A DNA stretch of 64,000 nt. Origin: an uncultured Porticoccus sp. (lineage in GTDB: Bacteria; Pseudomonadota; Gammaproteobacteria; Pseudomonadales; Porticoccaceae). Location: assembly GCA_905181945.1 (NCBI GenBank), contig CAJIZZ010000010.1, positions 1 through 64,000 of the forward strand. Reading direction: 5' to 3'. Below the pieces are notes generated by a model. That model worked only from the letters and a program-made list of their open reading frames with translations, searched no databases and was not told where the DNA came from. The translations under genes and the position numbers were made by a program. Below, piece after piece: positions 18,652 to 28,188 of the stretch. Numbering within the stretch: position 1 is the first letter of the stretch; every line of letters begins with the position of its first letter.

Positions 18652-19197
18652 ATGACCATAGATTGCTTTAAAAAAATTATCGAGTCCACTGGTGAGGACA
18701 TCTCCAGACCTGGCTTGATTGACACTCCCAAAAGGGCCTCGGATTCGTTTAGTTTTCTCACTAGAGGCTACCATCAGAACCTTGAAGAGATTATCAATAA
18801 TGCTTTATTTCCCTCCGAGTCTAGAGAAATGGTTGTAGTTAAGGACATTGAACTTTACTCGCTCTGCGAGCATCACTTATTGCCATTTATTGGCAAGTGT
18901 CATGTAGCCTACATTCCCAATGGCAGAGTTCTAGGTCTATCAAAAGTCGCACGAGTAGTAGACATGTTCGCGAGACGCTTGCAAATTCAAGAAAATCTAG
19001 TAACGCAGATCGCCAAAACAATTGAAGATGTCACAGGGGCATCTGGGGTTGCTGTTATCATAGAAGCTAAGCATATGTGCATGATGATGCGAGGTGTGGA
19101 AAAACAAAACTCTATTATGAAAACTTCAGCAATGCTAGGCTGTTTCCGTGATCAGCAGGCCACAAGAAACGAGTTTCTTTTTCTCCTCAAAGATTAG
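18652..19197 (+). CDS. folE: GTP cyclohydrolase I
   Basis: Converts GTP to dihydroneopterin triphosphate, the entry step to folate and other pterins. From the ATG at 18652 the protein is 181 aa. It shows TPKRASDSF, the zinc and active-site block [20 protein letters not shown] (C72, H75), [16 protein letters not shown], and HMCMMMRGV with the third zinc ligand C143. An in-frame ATG 30 codons upstream would add an unconserved basic, asparagine-rich stretch. The GAGAAGG six bases before 18652 and family length favour the shorter form. It is divergent from aroC. Confidence 0.93.
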   Translation: MTIDCFKKIIESTGEDISRPGLIDTPKRASDSFSFLTRGYHQNLEEIINNALFPSESREMVVVKDIELYSLCEHHLLPFIGKCHVAYIPNGRVLGLSKVARVVDMFARRLQIQENLVTQIAKTIEDVTGASGVAVIIEAKHMCMMMRGVEKQNSIMKTSAMLGCFRDQQATRNEFLFLLKD

Positions 19198-19219
19198 CTC
19201 TCGAGACGATTTTTGTACA

Positions 19220-19687
19220 CTAAGGGTGAGTCATCAGTTTAAGTTCACTGCATCCTCGAGAAAAGCCAATTGCCTCAATAGCTGCCAAAGAGCTAGCATT
19301 CATGGACCATGCTAGCCATGTTCCATCAGTAATGCACTCTAAGATATTACCAATCAAGGGCTGACGGATAAGTAAAAGTACGCTTTTTAGACTACATTTA
19401 TCTATGAGCGCATCGATGTATGCCTGAACTATGTCAACTTTTCCCTCGTAACACAACGCATTATCCGTTAATATTTTTTCTGAATAGCTTAGAACGTCGG
19501 AGACCACCTGGAGAGTTTTCTTGGTACGAGCTGTTGCACTGCATACGATGAGTTGAATTTTCTCAAATTTAACCAAATGCTAGAAAATTACTTTCTGAGC
19601 GTCTATTCTGCCCTGAAGAGATAATACACGCTGACACATGGTCAAATCATAAGGAGAATAACCATGTCGAAGCAGGTAGATAACCAC
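19220..19687 (-). pseudogene. sixA: Phosphohistidine phosphatase SixA homologue interrupted by an in-frame amber codon
   Basis: Reading from a GTG at 19687 (AGG seven bases upstream) gives VVIYLLRHGYSPYD, the histidine-phosphatase RHG motif. RVLSLQGRIDAQKVIF follows, then a TAG (19580-19582, codon 36), and the same frame continues HLVKFEKIQLIVCSATARTKKTLQVV to a stop at 19220. Without the amber codon the product would be 155 aa, close to E. coli SixA (161). The second catalytic histidine is also gone: the usual SHxP is IRQP here, and SPxxRAxQT reads SATARTKKT. Two independent lesions point to a decayed gene. The order gpsA-DUF4389-sixA matches Pseudomonas and supports identity. A 118-aa C-terminal fragment could still be translated from the ATG at 19576. 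Confidence 0.8.
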
Positions 19688-19724
19688 TTTGTGACCTAAG
19701 GTTAATTGTTTACTGGACTTTTAA

Positions 19725-20099
19725 TTATACCTCTGGCTTCTTATCATCTTTTTCAACAAAAGTAGGTATATCATCTACTTCAGAAGCAGATGGATCTTGC
19801 TCGACAACAGTCTCTGTGGGTAGCTCAACCTCAGGCCAATCTGAGAAGGGGAACGGCTTTTGATCATTATTGTAGGTTAGGAATAGAAATGCTTGGCACG
19901 TCCATATAGAAACTCCTTGGCCAAAAGATTGTAGGTTTCTATTTGGTTTTCCAGACCAAGCTACTACTGCAAATTGCATGAAGCTAACAATAAATACAAT
20001 GATTCGGGAAACAATAGACAGGAGTCCAAACAAAACCATGTACAAAGCTCGAATCCAGTTATCGATATTACGCAAATTTATTTTAGTTTGATTTTCCAT
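19725..20099 (-). CDS. DUF4389 membrane protein
   Basis: A 124-aa protein with a hydrophobic segment (YMVLFGLLSIVSRIIVFIVSFMQF split over one or two spans) followed by WSGKPNRNLQSFGQGVSIWTCQAFLFLTYN. It ends in FPFSDWPEVE and an acidic tail; this arrangement is characteristic of DUF4389. Function is unknown. In pseudomonads the gene also lies between gpsA and sixA, as here. The ATG has GAGGA six bases upstream. It is 42 bp downstream of gpsA and probably co-transcribed with it. Confidence 0.85.
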   Translation of the reverse strand: MENQTKINLRNIDNWIRALYMVLFGLLSIVSRIIVFIVSFMQFAVVAWSGKPNRNLQSFGQGVSIWTCQAFLFLTYNNDQKPFPFSDWPEVELPTETVVEQDPSASEVDDIPTFVEKDDKKPEV

Positions 20100-20141
20100 T
20101 CAGTCCTCACTACTATTTTTCAGGCCAGCAAGACATAAAAA

Positions 20142-21158
20142 CTACTTATCTATGAACTCCACATCGGTATTTTGCTCTGCAAGCATCATAGTTTTTAAAA
20201 CCTCTTCTACAGGCCTACCATTAAACATTGTTTCGTATAAGGCATTCACGAGCGGCATATAGATTTGTAACTTTTCAGCCTCCTCTTTAATCATTCGGGT
20301 TGTGTTTATTCCCTCTGCTACATGCCCCACTTCTACTGTTGCCTCGTCAATAGAAAGGCCGCGACCCAAAGCTAAGCCAATCTGATAATTTCTACTTAAA
20401 GGTGAGGTACAGGTCACAAAAAGGTCTCCAACACCGCTCAATCCCAAAAAAGTCATAGGATTAGCCCCAAGAGCAGCAGAAAACCGGCTCATTTCAGCTA
20501 GACTTCTGGTAACAAGTACACTGACTGTATTTTGACCCATTTTCATAGAAGCAGAAATACCTGACGCGATGGCATAAATATTTTTCAACGCCCCTGCAAG
20601 CTCAACACCAAGCCTATCTGAATTGGCATAAACACGAAAATAATACGAACTTAGCAATTGCTGGGTATCGCAACAAACCTGAGGATTGTTGCTTGCTACT
20701 ACGGTGGCTGTAATTGCTTTATTAGCAATTTCTATAGCGAGGTTAGGTCCGCTAATGACACCCACCCGAGCTTGAGGTAGCTCCTCTTCGAGAATCTGGC
20801 TCATTAATTTAAATGTCCCGATCTCAATACCTTTTGCTGTACTAATAACCTGAACGCCTGAAACAACATATCTACTAGCCTCATTGGCTAATTTTCTGAA
20901 TGCTTTGCTGGGTACAGCAAAAAATACTACATCAGCATCTCTCAAAGAAGCTTTCAAGTCAGAAGAAAACTCTAGCCTAGCATCAAGCAGACAACCTGGT
21001 AGGTATCTGGCATTTTCGCGAGAATGCGAACACTTCTTAGCATTTTCTTCGCTTCTCATCCATAAGACAACTTTGTGCCCATTTTCAGCGACCATGTTGG
21101 CCAAGGCAGTACCGAAACTGCCTCCGCCCAAAACTACTATCTTACCGAATGAGACCAT
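20142..21158 (-). CDS. gpsA: Glycerol-3-phosphate dehydrogenase [NAD(P)+]
   Basis: Reduces dihydroxyacetone phosphate to sn-glycerol 3-phosphate for phospholipid synthesis. The 338-aa sequence has the Rossmann loop VVLGGGSFGTALA (8-20), FFAVPSKAFR, TAKGIEIGT, GVISGPNLAIEIA, and the catalytic lysine region GVELAGALKNIYAIASG, with GLSGVGDLFVTCTSPLSRN downstream. It heads gpsA-DUF4389-sixA(pseudo). It begins 56 bp after the htpG stop on the same strand. Confidence 0.96.
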   Translation of the reverse strand: MVSFGKIVVLGGGSFGTALANMVAENGHKVVLWMRSEENAKKCSHSRENARYLPGCLLDARLEFSSDLKASLRDADVVFFAVPSKAFRKLANEASRYVVSGVQVISTAKGIEIGTFKLMSQILEEELPQARVGVISGPNLAIEIANKAITATVVASNNPQVCCDTQQLLSSYYFRVYANSDRLGVELAGALKNIYAIASGISASMKMGQNTVSVLVTRSLAEMSRFSAALGANPMTFLGLSGVGDLFVTCTSPLSRNYQIGLALGRGLSIDEATVEVGHVAEGINTTRMIKEEAEKLQIYMPLVNALYETMFNGRPVEEVLKTMMLAEQNTDVEFIDK

Positions 21159-21214
21159 GGCTTGACTTCAATGTTGTTTGTCGGATTATAGTCCTAACTC
21201 TTAAACTATAGCTA

Positions 21215-23173
21215 TCAATCAGATTTTCCATCAAATAACAATTGATTGAGTCTTTTTACAAATAAAGACGGATTATCTAATTGTTGCCCAGCAGAAAGTA
21301 TTGCCTGATCATAAAGAAGCTCGGTTAATTCACCAAATCTTTCATCGTTGCTGGTTTCACCAAGAAGTACGACCAAGGAATGAGTAAGGTTTATTTCAAG
21401 GCCAGGTAAATCCTCTGGAACTTCCTGTCCGGCTGCAGACATCATTTTTCGCATCTGAGGGCTTAATGAATGCTCTGCATAAACCAAGCATGCTGGAGAA
21501 CCAGTCAATCGACGTGTTTCACGTACACTATCGACTCGGCCAGCTAGGTTAGCTTTAATTTTTTCTATGATTTCTGAAGATTCTACCTCATTTTTTTCAT
21601 CTATTTTCTCGGGACCGCCAAAAATAGACTCATCTAGATCGCCCTTTGTAACATCCTGCAAAGTCTTTCCATCAAACTGAAAAAGATGGGACAGAGTCCA
21701 CTCATCTAGCCTATCAGTCAGAAGTAAAACCTCGATATCCTTTTGTTGAAAAACTTCAAGATAGGTACTGTTGCGAGCAGCATTTAGGTTTTCTGCAACA
21801 AGATAGTAAATCTTATCCTGCCCTTCTTTCATTCGAGCTATATAATCAGCAAAATTTGCTGTTTGCTCTGATCCTTCTGTTTTGGTGGTAGAGTACTTAA
21901 ATAGACTCGCAATACGCTCGCGATTAACAAAATCTTCAGCGGGGCCTTCTTTGAGAACACTACCAAAAATATGCCAGAAGCTCATATATTGATCAAGGGA
22001 TTCTTTCGACATTTTTTCCAGCATATCCAGCACTCTTTTTGTTAAAGCGCTACGCATGCTGTCAACATCTGAATTGCCCTGTAGTATTTCACGAGAAATA
22101 TTCAAAGGAAGATCACTAGAGTCCAAAATTCCCTTAACAAATCGAAGATATCTTGGAAGGAATTGCGAAGCATCATCCATTATAAAGGTGCGCTGGATAT
22201 ACAACTTCAAGCCTCTGGATGCCTCATAATTGTGGAGATCAAAAGGCGCGCTGGAGGGAATAAAAAGTATGCTAGTGTAATCCAACTTACCTTCAACTCG
22301 ATTGTGACTCCAAGACAAGGGATCAAGAAGATCATGGGACAGGTACTTATAAAATTCCTGATACTCTTCGTCCTTGATGTCACTTTTTTGTCGAGTCCAA
22401 AGAGCTGTGGCTGCGTTAACTGTCTGAAACTCTTCATCCTCATTTTTCTTGGATTTCTTGGTTTTCTTGGTTTTTGTGGTTTTTTTCGCTTTCTCCCCCT
22501 CTTTGGATTCTTCGGTTTCATCTAACGGGATAGGTGAAGGTTTTTTTACCTCAATAGGCACTGAAATATGATCTGAGTATTTCTTAATCGTACTGCGTAC
22601 TCTTAAATCTGCAGAAAATTCCAGCTCATCCTCTTTTAAATATAAGGTGATAGATGTTCCTCTATCTGATTTTTTAATATCTTCTATTGTGTACTCAGCA
22701 TCGCCATCACAAACCCAACGAACAGCCTTGCCTGCTTGCAATCCAGCCCTTCTAGTTTCAACAACAACCTTATCCGCGACAATAAATGCAGAGTAAAATC
22801 CAACCCCAAATTGGCCTATTAGTTGCGAATCTTTTTTCTCGTCGCCGCTCAAGTTACTTAAAAACTGGGCCGTTCCTGATTTTGCAATTGTCCCAAGGTG
22901 GTCAATAACCTCCTCGCGTGACATGCCTATGCCATTATCTTGAATAGTAATGGTGCCTGCTTCAGAGTCAGCACTGATGCGAACCCTCAGGTCTGGAGAG
23001 TCTTCGTAAAGCGAGGAGTCAGTAAGGGCCTCAAAACGAAGCTTATCAACCGCATCAGATGCGTTAGAAATTAACTCTCTCAAGAATATCTCTTTATTGC
23101 TGTAAAGAGAGTGGATCATTAAATGTAGAAGCTGCTTTGCTTCTGTCTGAAAACCGCGAGTTTCAACAGCCAT
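21215..23173 (-). CDS. htpG: Hsp90-family chaperone HtpG with a lysine-rich linker
   Basis: ATP-dependent chaperone for folding and client remodelling in the cytoplasm. The 652-aa protein has the GHKL ATPase domain (E34 in FLRELISNASDA, DNGIGM at 79-84, GQFGVGFYSAFIV at 120-132), then the middle and C-terminal dimerisation domains. Between the N and M domains (about 210-252) is a long charged linker rich in KKT and SKK units, roughly 26 residues longer than the E. coli linker as I recall it. Such long linkers are typical of eukaryotic Hsp90 and uncommon in bacteria. The gene is alone, with 183 bp to the sucD stop upstream. Confidence 0.95.
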   Translation of the reverse strand: MAVETRGFQTEAKQLLHLMIHSLYSNKEIFLRELISNASDAVDKLRFEALTDSSLYEDSPDLRVRISADSEAGTITIQDNGIGMSREEVIDHLGTIAKSGTAQFLSNLSGDEKKDSQLIGQFGVGFYSAFIVADKVVVETRRAGLQAGKAVRWVCDGDAEYTIEDIKKSDRGTSITLYLKEDELEFSADLRVRSTIKKYSDHISVPIEVKKPSPIPLDETEESKEGEKAKKTTKTKKTKKSKKNEDEEFQTVNAATALWTRQKSDIKDEEYQEFYKYLSHDLLDPLSWSHNRVEGKLDYTSILFIPSSAPFDLHNYEASRGLKLYIQRTFIMDDASQFLPRYLRFVKGILDSSDLPLNISREILQGNSDVDSMRSALTKRVLDMLEKMSKESLDQYMSFWHIFGSVLKEGPAEDFVNRERIASLFKYSTTKTEGSEQTANFADYIARMKEGQDKIYYLVAENLNAARNSTYLEVFQQKDIEVLLLTDRLDEWTLSHLFQFDGKTLQDVTKGDLDESIFGGPEKIDEKNEVESSEIIEKIKANLAGRVDSVRETRRLTGSPACLVYAEHSLSPQMRKMMSAAGQEVPEDLPGLEINLTHSLVVLLGETSNDERFGELTELLYDQAILSAGQQLDNPSLFVKRLNQLLFDGKSD

Positions 23174-23315
23174 AGTTATAAAAATTCCCTATTAATTAAT
23201 TTCTAGTATTTTTAACGGAACATCTAAGTACACATAATTTATAAAATGGGGGCAATAGAAGAAAAAACAACCTTAAGTTAAAAAAATTCATAAAACTATT
23301 AGATGATAGGCAATA

Positions 23316-23342
23316 AAAAACGGCTCGTTAAAGCCGCTTTTT
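23316..23342 (-). terminator. Terminator of the sdh-suc operon
   Basis: CGGCT (23321-23325) pairs with AGCCG (23332-23336) around a 6-base loop. Flanking A and T runs extend the stem after one unpaired base. On the minus strand the stem is followed by six T. It lies 15 bp past the sucD stop, ending the TCA operon before htpG. Confidence 0.75.
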
Positions 23343-23356
23343 ATACTTTTCGGTAC

Positions 23357-24229
23357 TTACCAACCGGTGATGCCCTGTAATCCTTTTCCTATATCAGCGA
23401 GACTGCGTACGGTTCTTACTCCAGCATCTTCTAGCGCTGCAAATTTTTCATCAGCAGTGCCTTTGCCTCCAGAGATAATGGCGCCCGCATGCCCCATACG
23501 CTTACCTGCAGGAGCCGTTACCCCGGCAATGTAAGAAACTACAGGCTTAGAGACGTGCTCCTTGATATAAGCTGCGGCCTCCTCTTCAGCAGTCCCGCCA
23601 ATTTCACCGATCATTACTATAGCTTCAGTGGATGGATCTTCTTCGAATAATGAGAGTATATCGATAAAATTAGACCCAGGTATTGGGTCGCCACCAATAC
23701 CCACACATGTAGATTGACCAAAACCGTAATCAGTGGTCTGCTTAACCGCCTCATAAGTAAGGGTGCCAGATCGCGAAACAATGCCAACCTTGCCAGGAAG
23801 ATGGATGCTTCCAGGCATGATACCTATCTTGCATTCTCCGGGAGTGATTACACCTGGGCAATTTGGGCCAATTAATTTAACGCCCATTTCGTCGCACCTA
23901 ACTTTGCAAGCCAGCATGTCTAATGTCGGAATGCCTTCGGTAATGCAGACAATAAGCTTAATGCCGGCATTTGCCGCCTCCATTATAGAGTCTTTGCAAA
24001 AAGGTGCCGGAACATAAATAACTGAAGCCTCGGCTCCAGTTTTATAGGTAGCCTCTACAACGGTGTTAAAGACAGGTAGACCCAAATGAGCTGTGCCACC
24101 TTTTCCTGGGGTTACACCCCCTACCATCTTAGTACCGTATTCGATTGCTTGGCTTGAATGAAAGGTACCTTGGCCACCAGTAAATCCCTGACAGATAACC
24201 TTAGTTTGCTTATTTATCAAGATAGCCAT
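23357..24229 (-). CDS. sucD: Succinyl-CoA synthetase alpha subunit
   Basis: Forms with SucC the TCA enzyme that converts succinyl-CoA to succinate with nucleotide phosphorylation. At 290 aa it is the expected size. It has the CoA-binding [30 protein letters not shown], and the active-site histidine in [14 protein letters not shown]. The start overlaps the sucC stop by one base (TAATG). It is the last gene of the sdhCDAB-sucAB-lpd-sucCD operon. Confidence 0.97.
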   Translation of the reverse strand: MAILINKQTKVICQGFTGGQGTFHSSQAIEYGTKMVGGVTPGKGGTAHLGLPVFNTVVEATYKTGAEASVIYVPAPFCKDSIMEAANAGIKLIVCITEGIPTLDMLACKVRCDEMGVKLIGPNCPGVITPGECKIGIMPGSIHLPGKVGIVSRSGTLTYEAVKQTTDYGFGQSTCVGIGGDPIPGSNFIDILSLFEEDPSTEAIVMIGEIGGTAEEEAAAYIKEHVSKPVVSYIAGVTAPAGKRMGHAGAIISGGKGTADEKFAALEDAGVRTVRSLADIGKGLQGITGW

Positions 24230-25398
24230 TACTTGTCTCCCCTTGCCGCTTTAACTACTTTCTGGGCAGCGTCCGTCAGGCTAGTTGACGCAATAATATT
24301 TAGTCCACTTTCTGCCAATATTTTAGAGCCTAGCTTTGCGTTGTTTCCCTCTAGTCTCACAATAACTGGAACTTTTACACCCACCTCCTCTACAGCACCT
24401 ATGACACCCTCAGCGATCAAATCACAACGAACTATTCCACCAAAAATATTGATAAAAACTGCTTTTACATTTTTATCAGAGAGAATTATCTTGAAGGCTT
24501 CAATTACCCGCTCTTTCGTTGCGCCACCGCCAACATCTAAAAAATTTGCTGGCTCGCCACCATTAAGCTTTACGATATCCATCGTAGCCATAGCCAGCCC
24601 TGCGCCGTTAACCATACAGCCAATGCTTCCATCTAAAGCAACATAATTAAGCTCCCATTGTGTAGCCTGCGCTTCACGAGGATCATCTTGCGAGGGGTCG
24701 TGCATGGCGCGCAATCTTGGTTGACGGTACATGGCGTTACCATCGATGTTTATTTTACCATCCAGGCAATGCAAGTTACCTTCAGAGTTAATAATCAACG
24801 GATTGATCTCCAGCAACGCCAAATCACAGTCCTGAAATAATTGGGCTAGACCCAAAAACAACTTAGTAAACTGTTTTATTTGGGTGGGATTTAAGCCTAA
24901 TTTAAATGCAAGCTCTCTAGCCTGATAGGGCTGAGCACCAATCAGGGGATCAATGGTCGCCTTGAGAATTTTTTCTGGAGTTTCCTCTGCCACTTTTTCT
25001 ATTTCAACGCCGCCTTCAGTTGACGCCATGAAAACAATACGGCGAGTGGAGCGATCAATAACTGCGCCTAAGTATAGTTCTTGGTCAATATCACTACATT
25101 CCTCCACCAAGATCCGGCTAACTGGCTGACCACTAGTATCCGTTTGGTAGGTCACTAAACGATTGCCTAGCCATTTGCGCGAGAAATCTTCAATTTCAGC
25201 CTTGGAGGTTACTAGCTTTACACCGCCGGCTTTACCTCTTCCCCCTGCATGAACTTGCGCCTTAACCACCCAGCGATCTCCCCCCAAAATATCAGCAGCC
25301 GATATGGCCTCAGATGCTGTTTCAGCGGCTATACCCTTAGAAACTGGGAGCCCATATTCAGCAAAAAGTTGTTTTGCCTGATACTCGTGTAGATTCAT
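24229..25398 (-). CDS. sucC: Succinyl-CoA synthetase beta subunit
   Basis: Nucleotide-binding subunit of succinyl-CoA synthetase (389 aa). It begins [22 protein letters not shown]-grasp features include [28 protein letters not shown] and [11 protein letters not shown]. The C-terminal domain has [17 protein letters not shown] and [16 protein letters not shown]. It is translationally coupled to sucD and follows lpdA by about 70 bp. Confidence 0.97.
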   Translation of the reverse strand: MNLHEYQAKQLFAEYGLPVSKGIAAETASEAISAADILGGDRWVVKAQVHAGGRGKAGGVKLVTSKAEIEDFSRKWLGNRLVTYQTDTSGQPVSRILVEECSDIDQELYLGAVIDRSTRRIVFMASTEGGVEIEKVAEETPEKILKATIDPLIGAQPYQARELAFKLGLNPTQIKQFTKLFLGLAQLFQDCDLALLEINPLIINSEGNLHCLDGKINIDGNAMYRQPRLRAMHDPSQDDPREAQATQWELNYVALDGSIGCMVNGAGLAMATMDIVKLNGGEPANFLDVGGGATKERVIEAFKIILSDKNVKAVFINIFGGIVRCDLIAEGVIGAVEEVGVKVPVIVRLEGNNAKLGSKILAESGLNIIASTSLTDAAQKVVKAARGDK

Positions 25399-25468
25399 AT
25401 TTTTTCCTATCGTAGAAAAATAAGGGCTCTAAATGAAAATATACACCTAGAGTTCGAAAAAAGAATGT

Positions 25469-26920
<1,452 letters not shown>

Positions 26921-26942
26921 TTAAATTTCAATATTTTATATC

Positions 26943-28133
26943 TTATATTTCAAGTAAAATCTTAGCTGGATTTTCTATCATTTCCTTAATAGCAACCAAG
27001 AAACTTACTGCCTCGCGGCCATCTATTATACGGTGATCGTAAGATAGAGCGAGATTCATCATAGGGCGAATAACAACCGATCCATTTTCGGCAACTGGTC
27101 TCTCTTTGATAGAATGCATCCCTAAGATAGCTGCTTGCGGTGGATTTAATATGGGGGTCGATAGCAAAGATCCGAACACTCCGCCATTAGTTATTGTGAA
27201 AGTTCCGCCCGTCATTTCTTCCATAGTTAATTTTCCGTCGCGGGCTTTTGCACCAAGTTCCGCAATGGTTCGCTCGACATCTGCAATACTCATGTTCTCT
27301 GCATTACGCAACACTGGGACCACTAAACCTTTTTCGGTAGAAACAGCAACACCTATATCTTGATATCCATGGTAAATAACATCACTACCATCAATAGATG
27401 CATTGACTGAAGGAAAGCGTTTTAGAGCCTCTGTTGCTGCACGGACAAAAAATCCCATAAAACCAAGACGTGCACCTGGGTGGATCTTTGAAAATTCATC
27501 TTTGAATTCTGAGCGAAGATCCATAATTTTATGCATATCAACTTCATTAAAGGTGGTCAGCATTGCTGTTGTTTGCGTTACTTGCAGTAACCTGTCTGCT
27601 ATTCGAGCTCTCATGCGTGTCATTGGCACACGTTTTTCTATCCTATCCCCTACGGGAATAGAGATAGAGGAACTAGCAGTTGTGCGAGAATCAGCCTGAA
27701 CCTCAGGGATGCCACTACCACCAACATGGGCTACGTCTTCCTTGGTGATTCTGCCATCTTTACCGCTACCTGTAACAGCCTGCAAATCAACATTTTGCTC
27801 GCTCGCAAGCTTTCTTGCTGATGGGCTTGCCGTTTTCTCTTGACCGTTATTTTCAACAGGCTCTTCTTTAACTTCTACCACTGAAGCAGCTGCTGCGCCT
27901 TCGTTAATTAGGGCTATAACCTCGTTACTTAGGACTATTGCTCCTTCTTCTTTTAAAGTTTTTGCTAAAATTCCATCAGTAGGAGCCACAACTTCCAAAA
28001 CAACCTTATCTGTCTCTATATCGACCAATAAGTCATCCCTGAAAACAGTTTCTCCGGGCTGCTTATGCCAAGTAGCAATACTTCCTTCCTGTACAGATTC
28101 GGGAAATGTGGGTGCTTTTATTTCAATACTCAT
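26943..28133 (-). CDS. sucB: 2-oxoglutarate dehydrogenase E2 (dihydrolipoyl succinyltransferase)
   Basis: Core of the 2-oxoglutarate dehydrogenase complex. The 396-aa protein has one lipoyl domain (lipoylated K43 in [11 protein letters not shown]) and a linker. A subunit-binding domain follows ([15 protein letters not shown], then [13 protein letters not shown]), and then the acyltransferase domain ending with [15 protein letters not shown], in which histidine and aspartate are catalytic. It sits between sucA and lpdA in the usual order. Confidence 0.97.
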   Translation of the reverse strand: MSIEIKAPTFPESVQEGSIATWHKQPGETVFRDDLLVDIETDKVVLEVVAPTDGILAKTLKEEGAIVLSNEVIALINEGAAAASVVEVKEEPVENNGQEKTASPSARKLASEQNVDLQAVTGSGKDGRITKEDVAHVGGSGIPEVQADSRTTASSSISIPVGDRIEKRVPMTRMRARIADRLLQVTQTTAMLTTFNEVDMHKIMDLRSEFKDEFSKIHPGARLGFMGFFVRAATEALKRFPSVNASIDGSDVIYHGYQDIGVAVSTEKGLVVPVLRNAENMSIADVERTIAELGAKARDGKLTMEEMTGGTFTITNGGVFGSLLSTPILNPPQAAILGMHSIKERPVAENGSVVIRPMMNLALSYDHRIIDGREAVSFLVAIKEMIENPAKILLEI

Positions 28134-28188
28134 GTTCTTCAGTTCCTTGATCTAAAATAGCGCTATAACTTCAACCAATAATCAATAA

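Noticed and set aside
19580..19582. Recoding (pyrrolysine or read-through) of the amber codon in sixA
   Set aside because: Gammaproteobacteria of this kind do not encode pyrrolysine, the second catalytic motif is also degenerate, and there is no local structure suggesting recoding. Simple gene decay explains the data better.
24158..24646. 162-codon open frame antisense to sucC and the start of sucD
   Set aside because: The opposite strand has highly conserved succinyl-CoA synthetase genes with normal starts and overlaps. The antisense frame lacks a ribosome binding site and reads as low-complexity serine/threonine/proline, a by-product of codon use.
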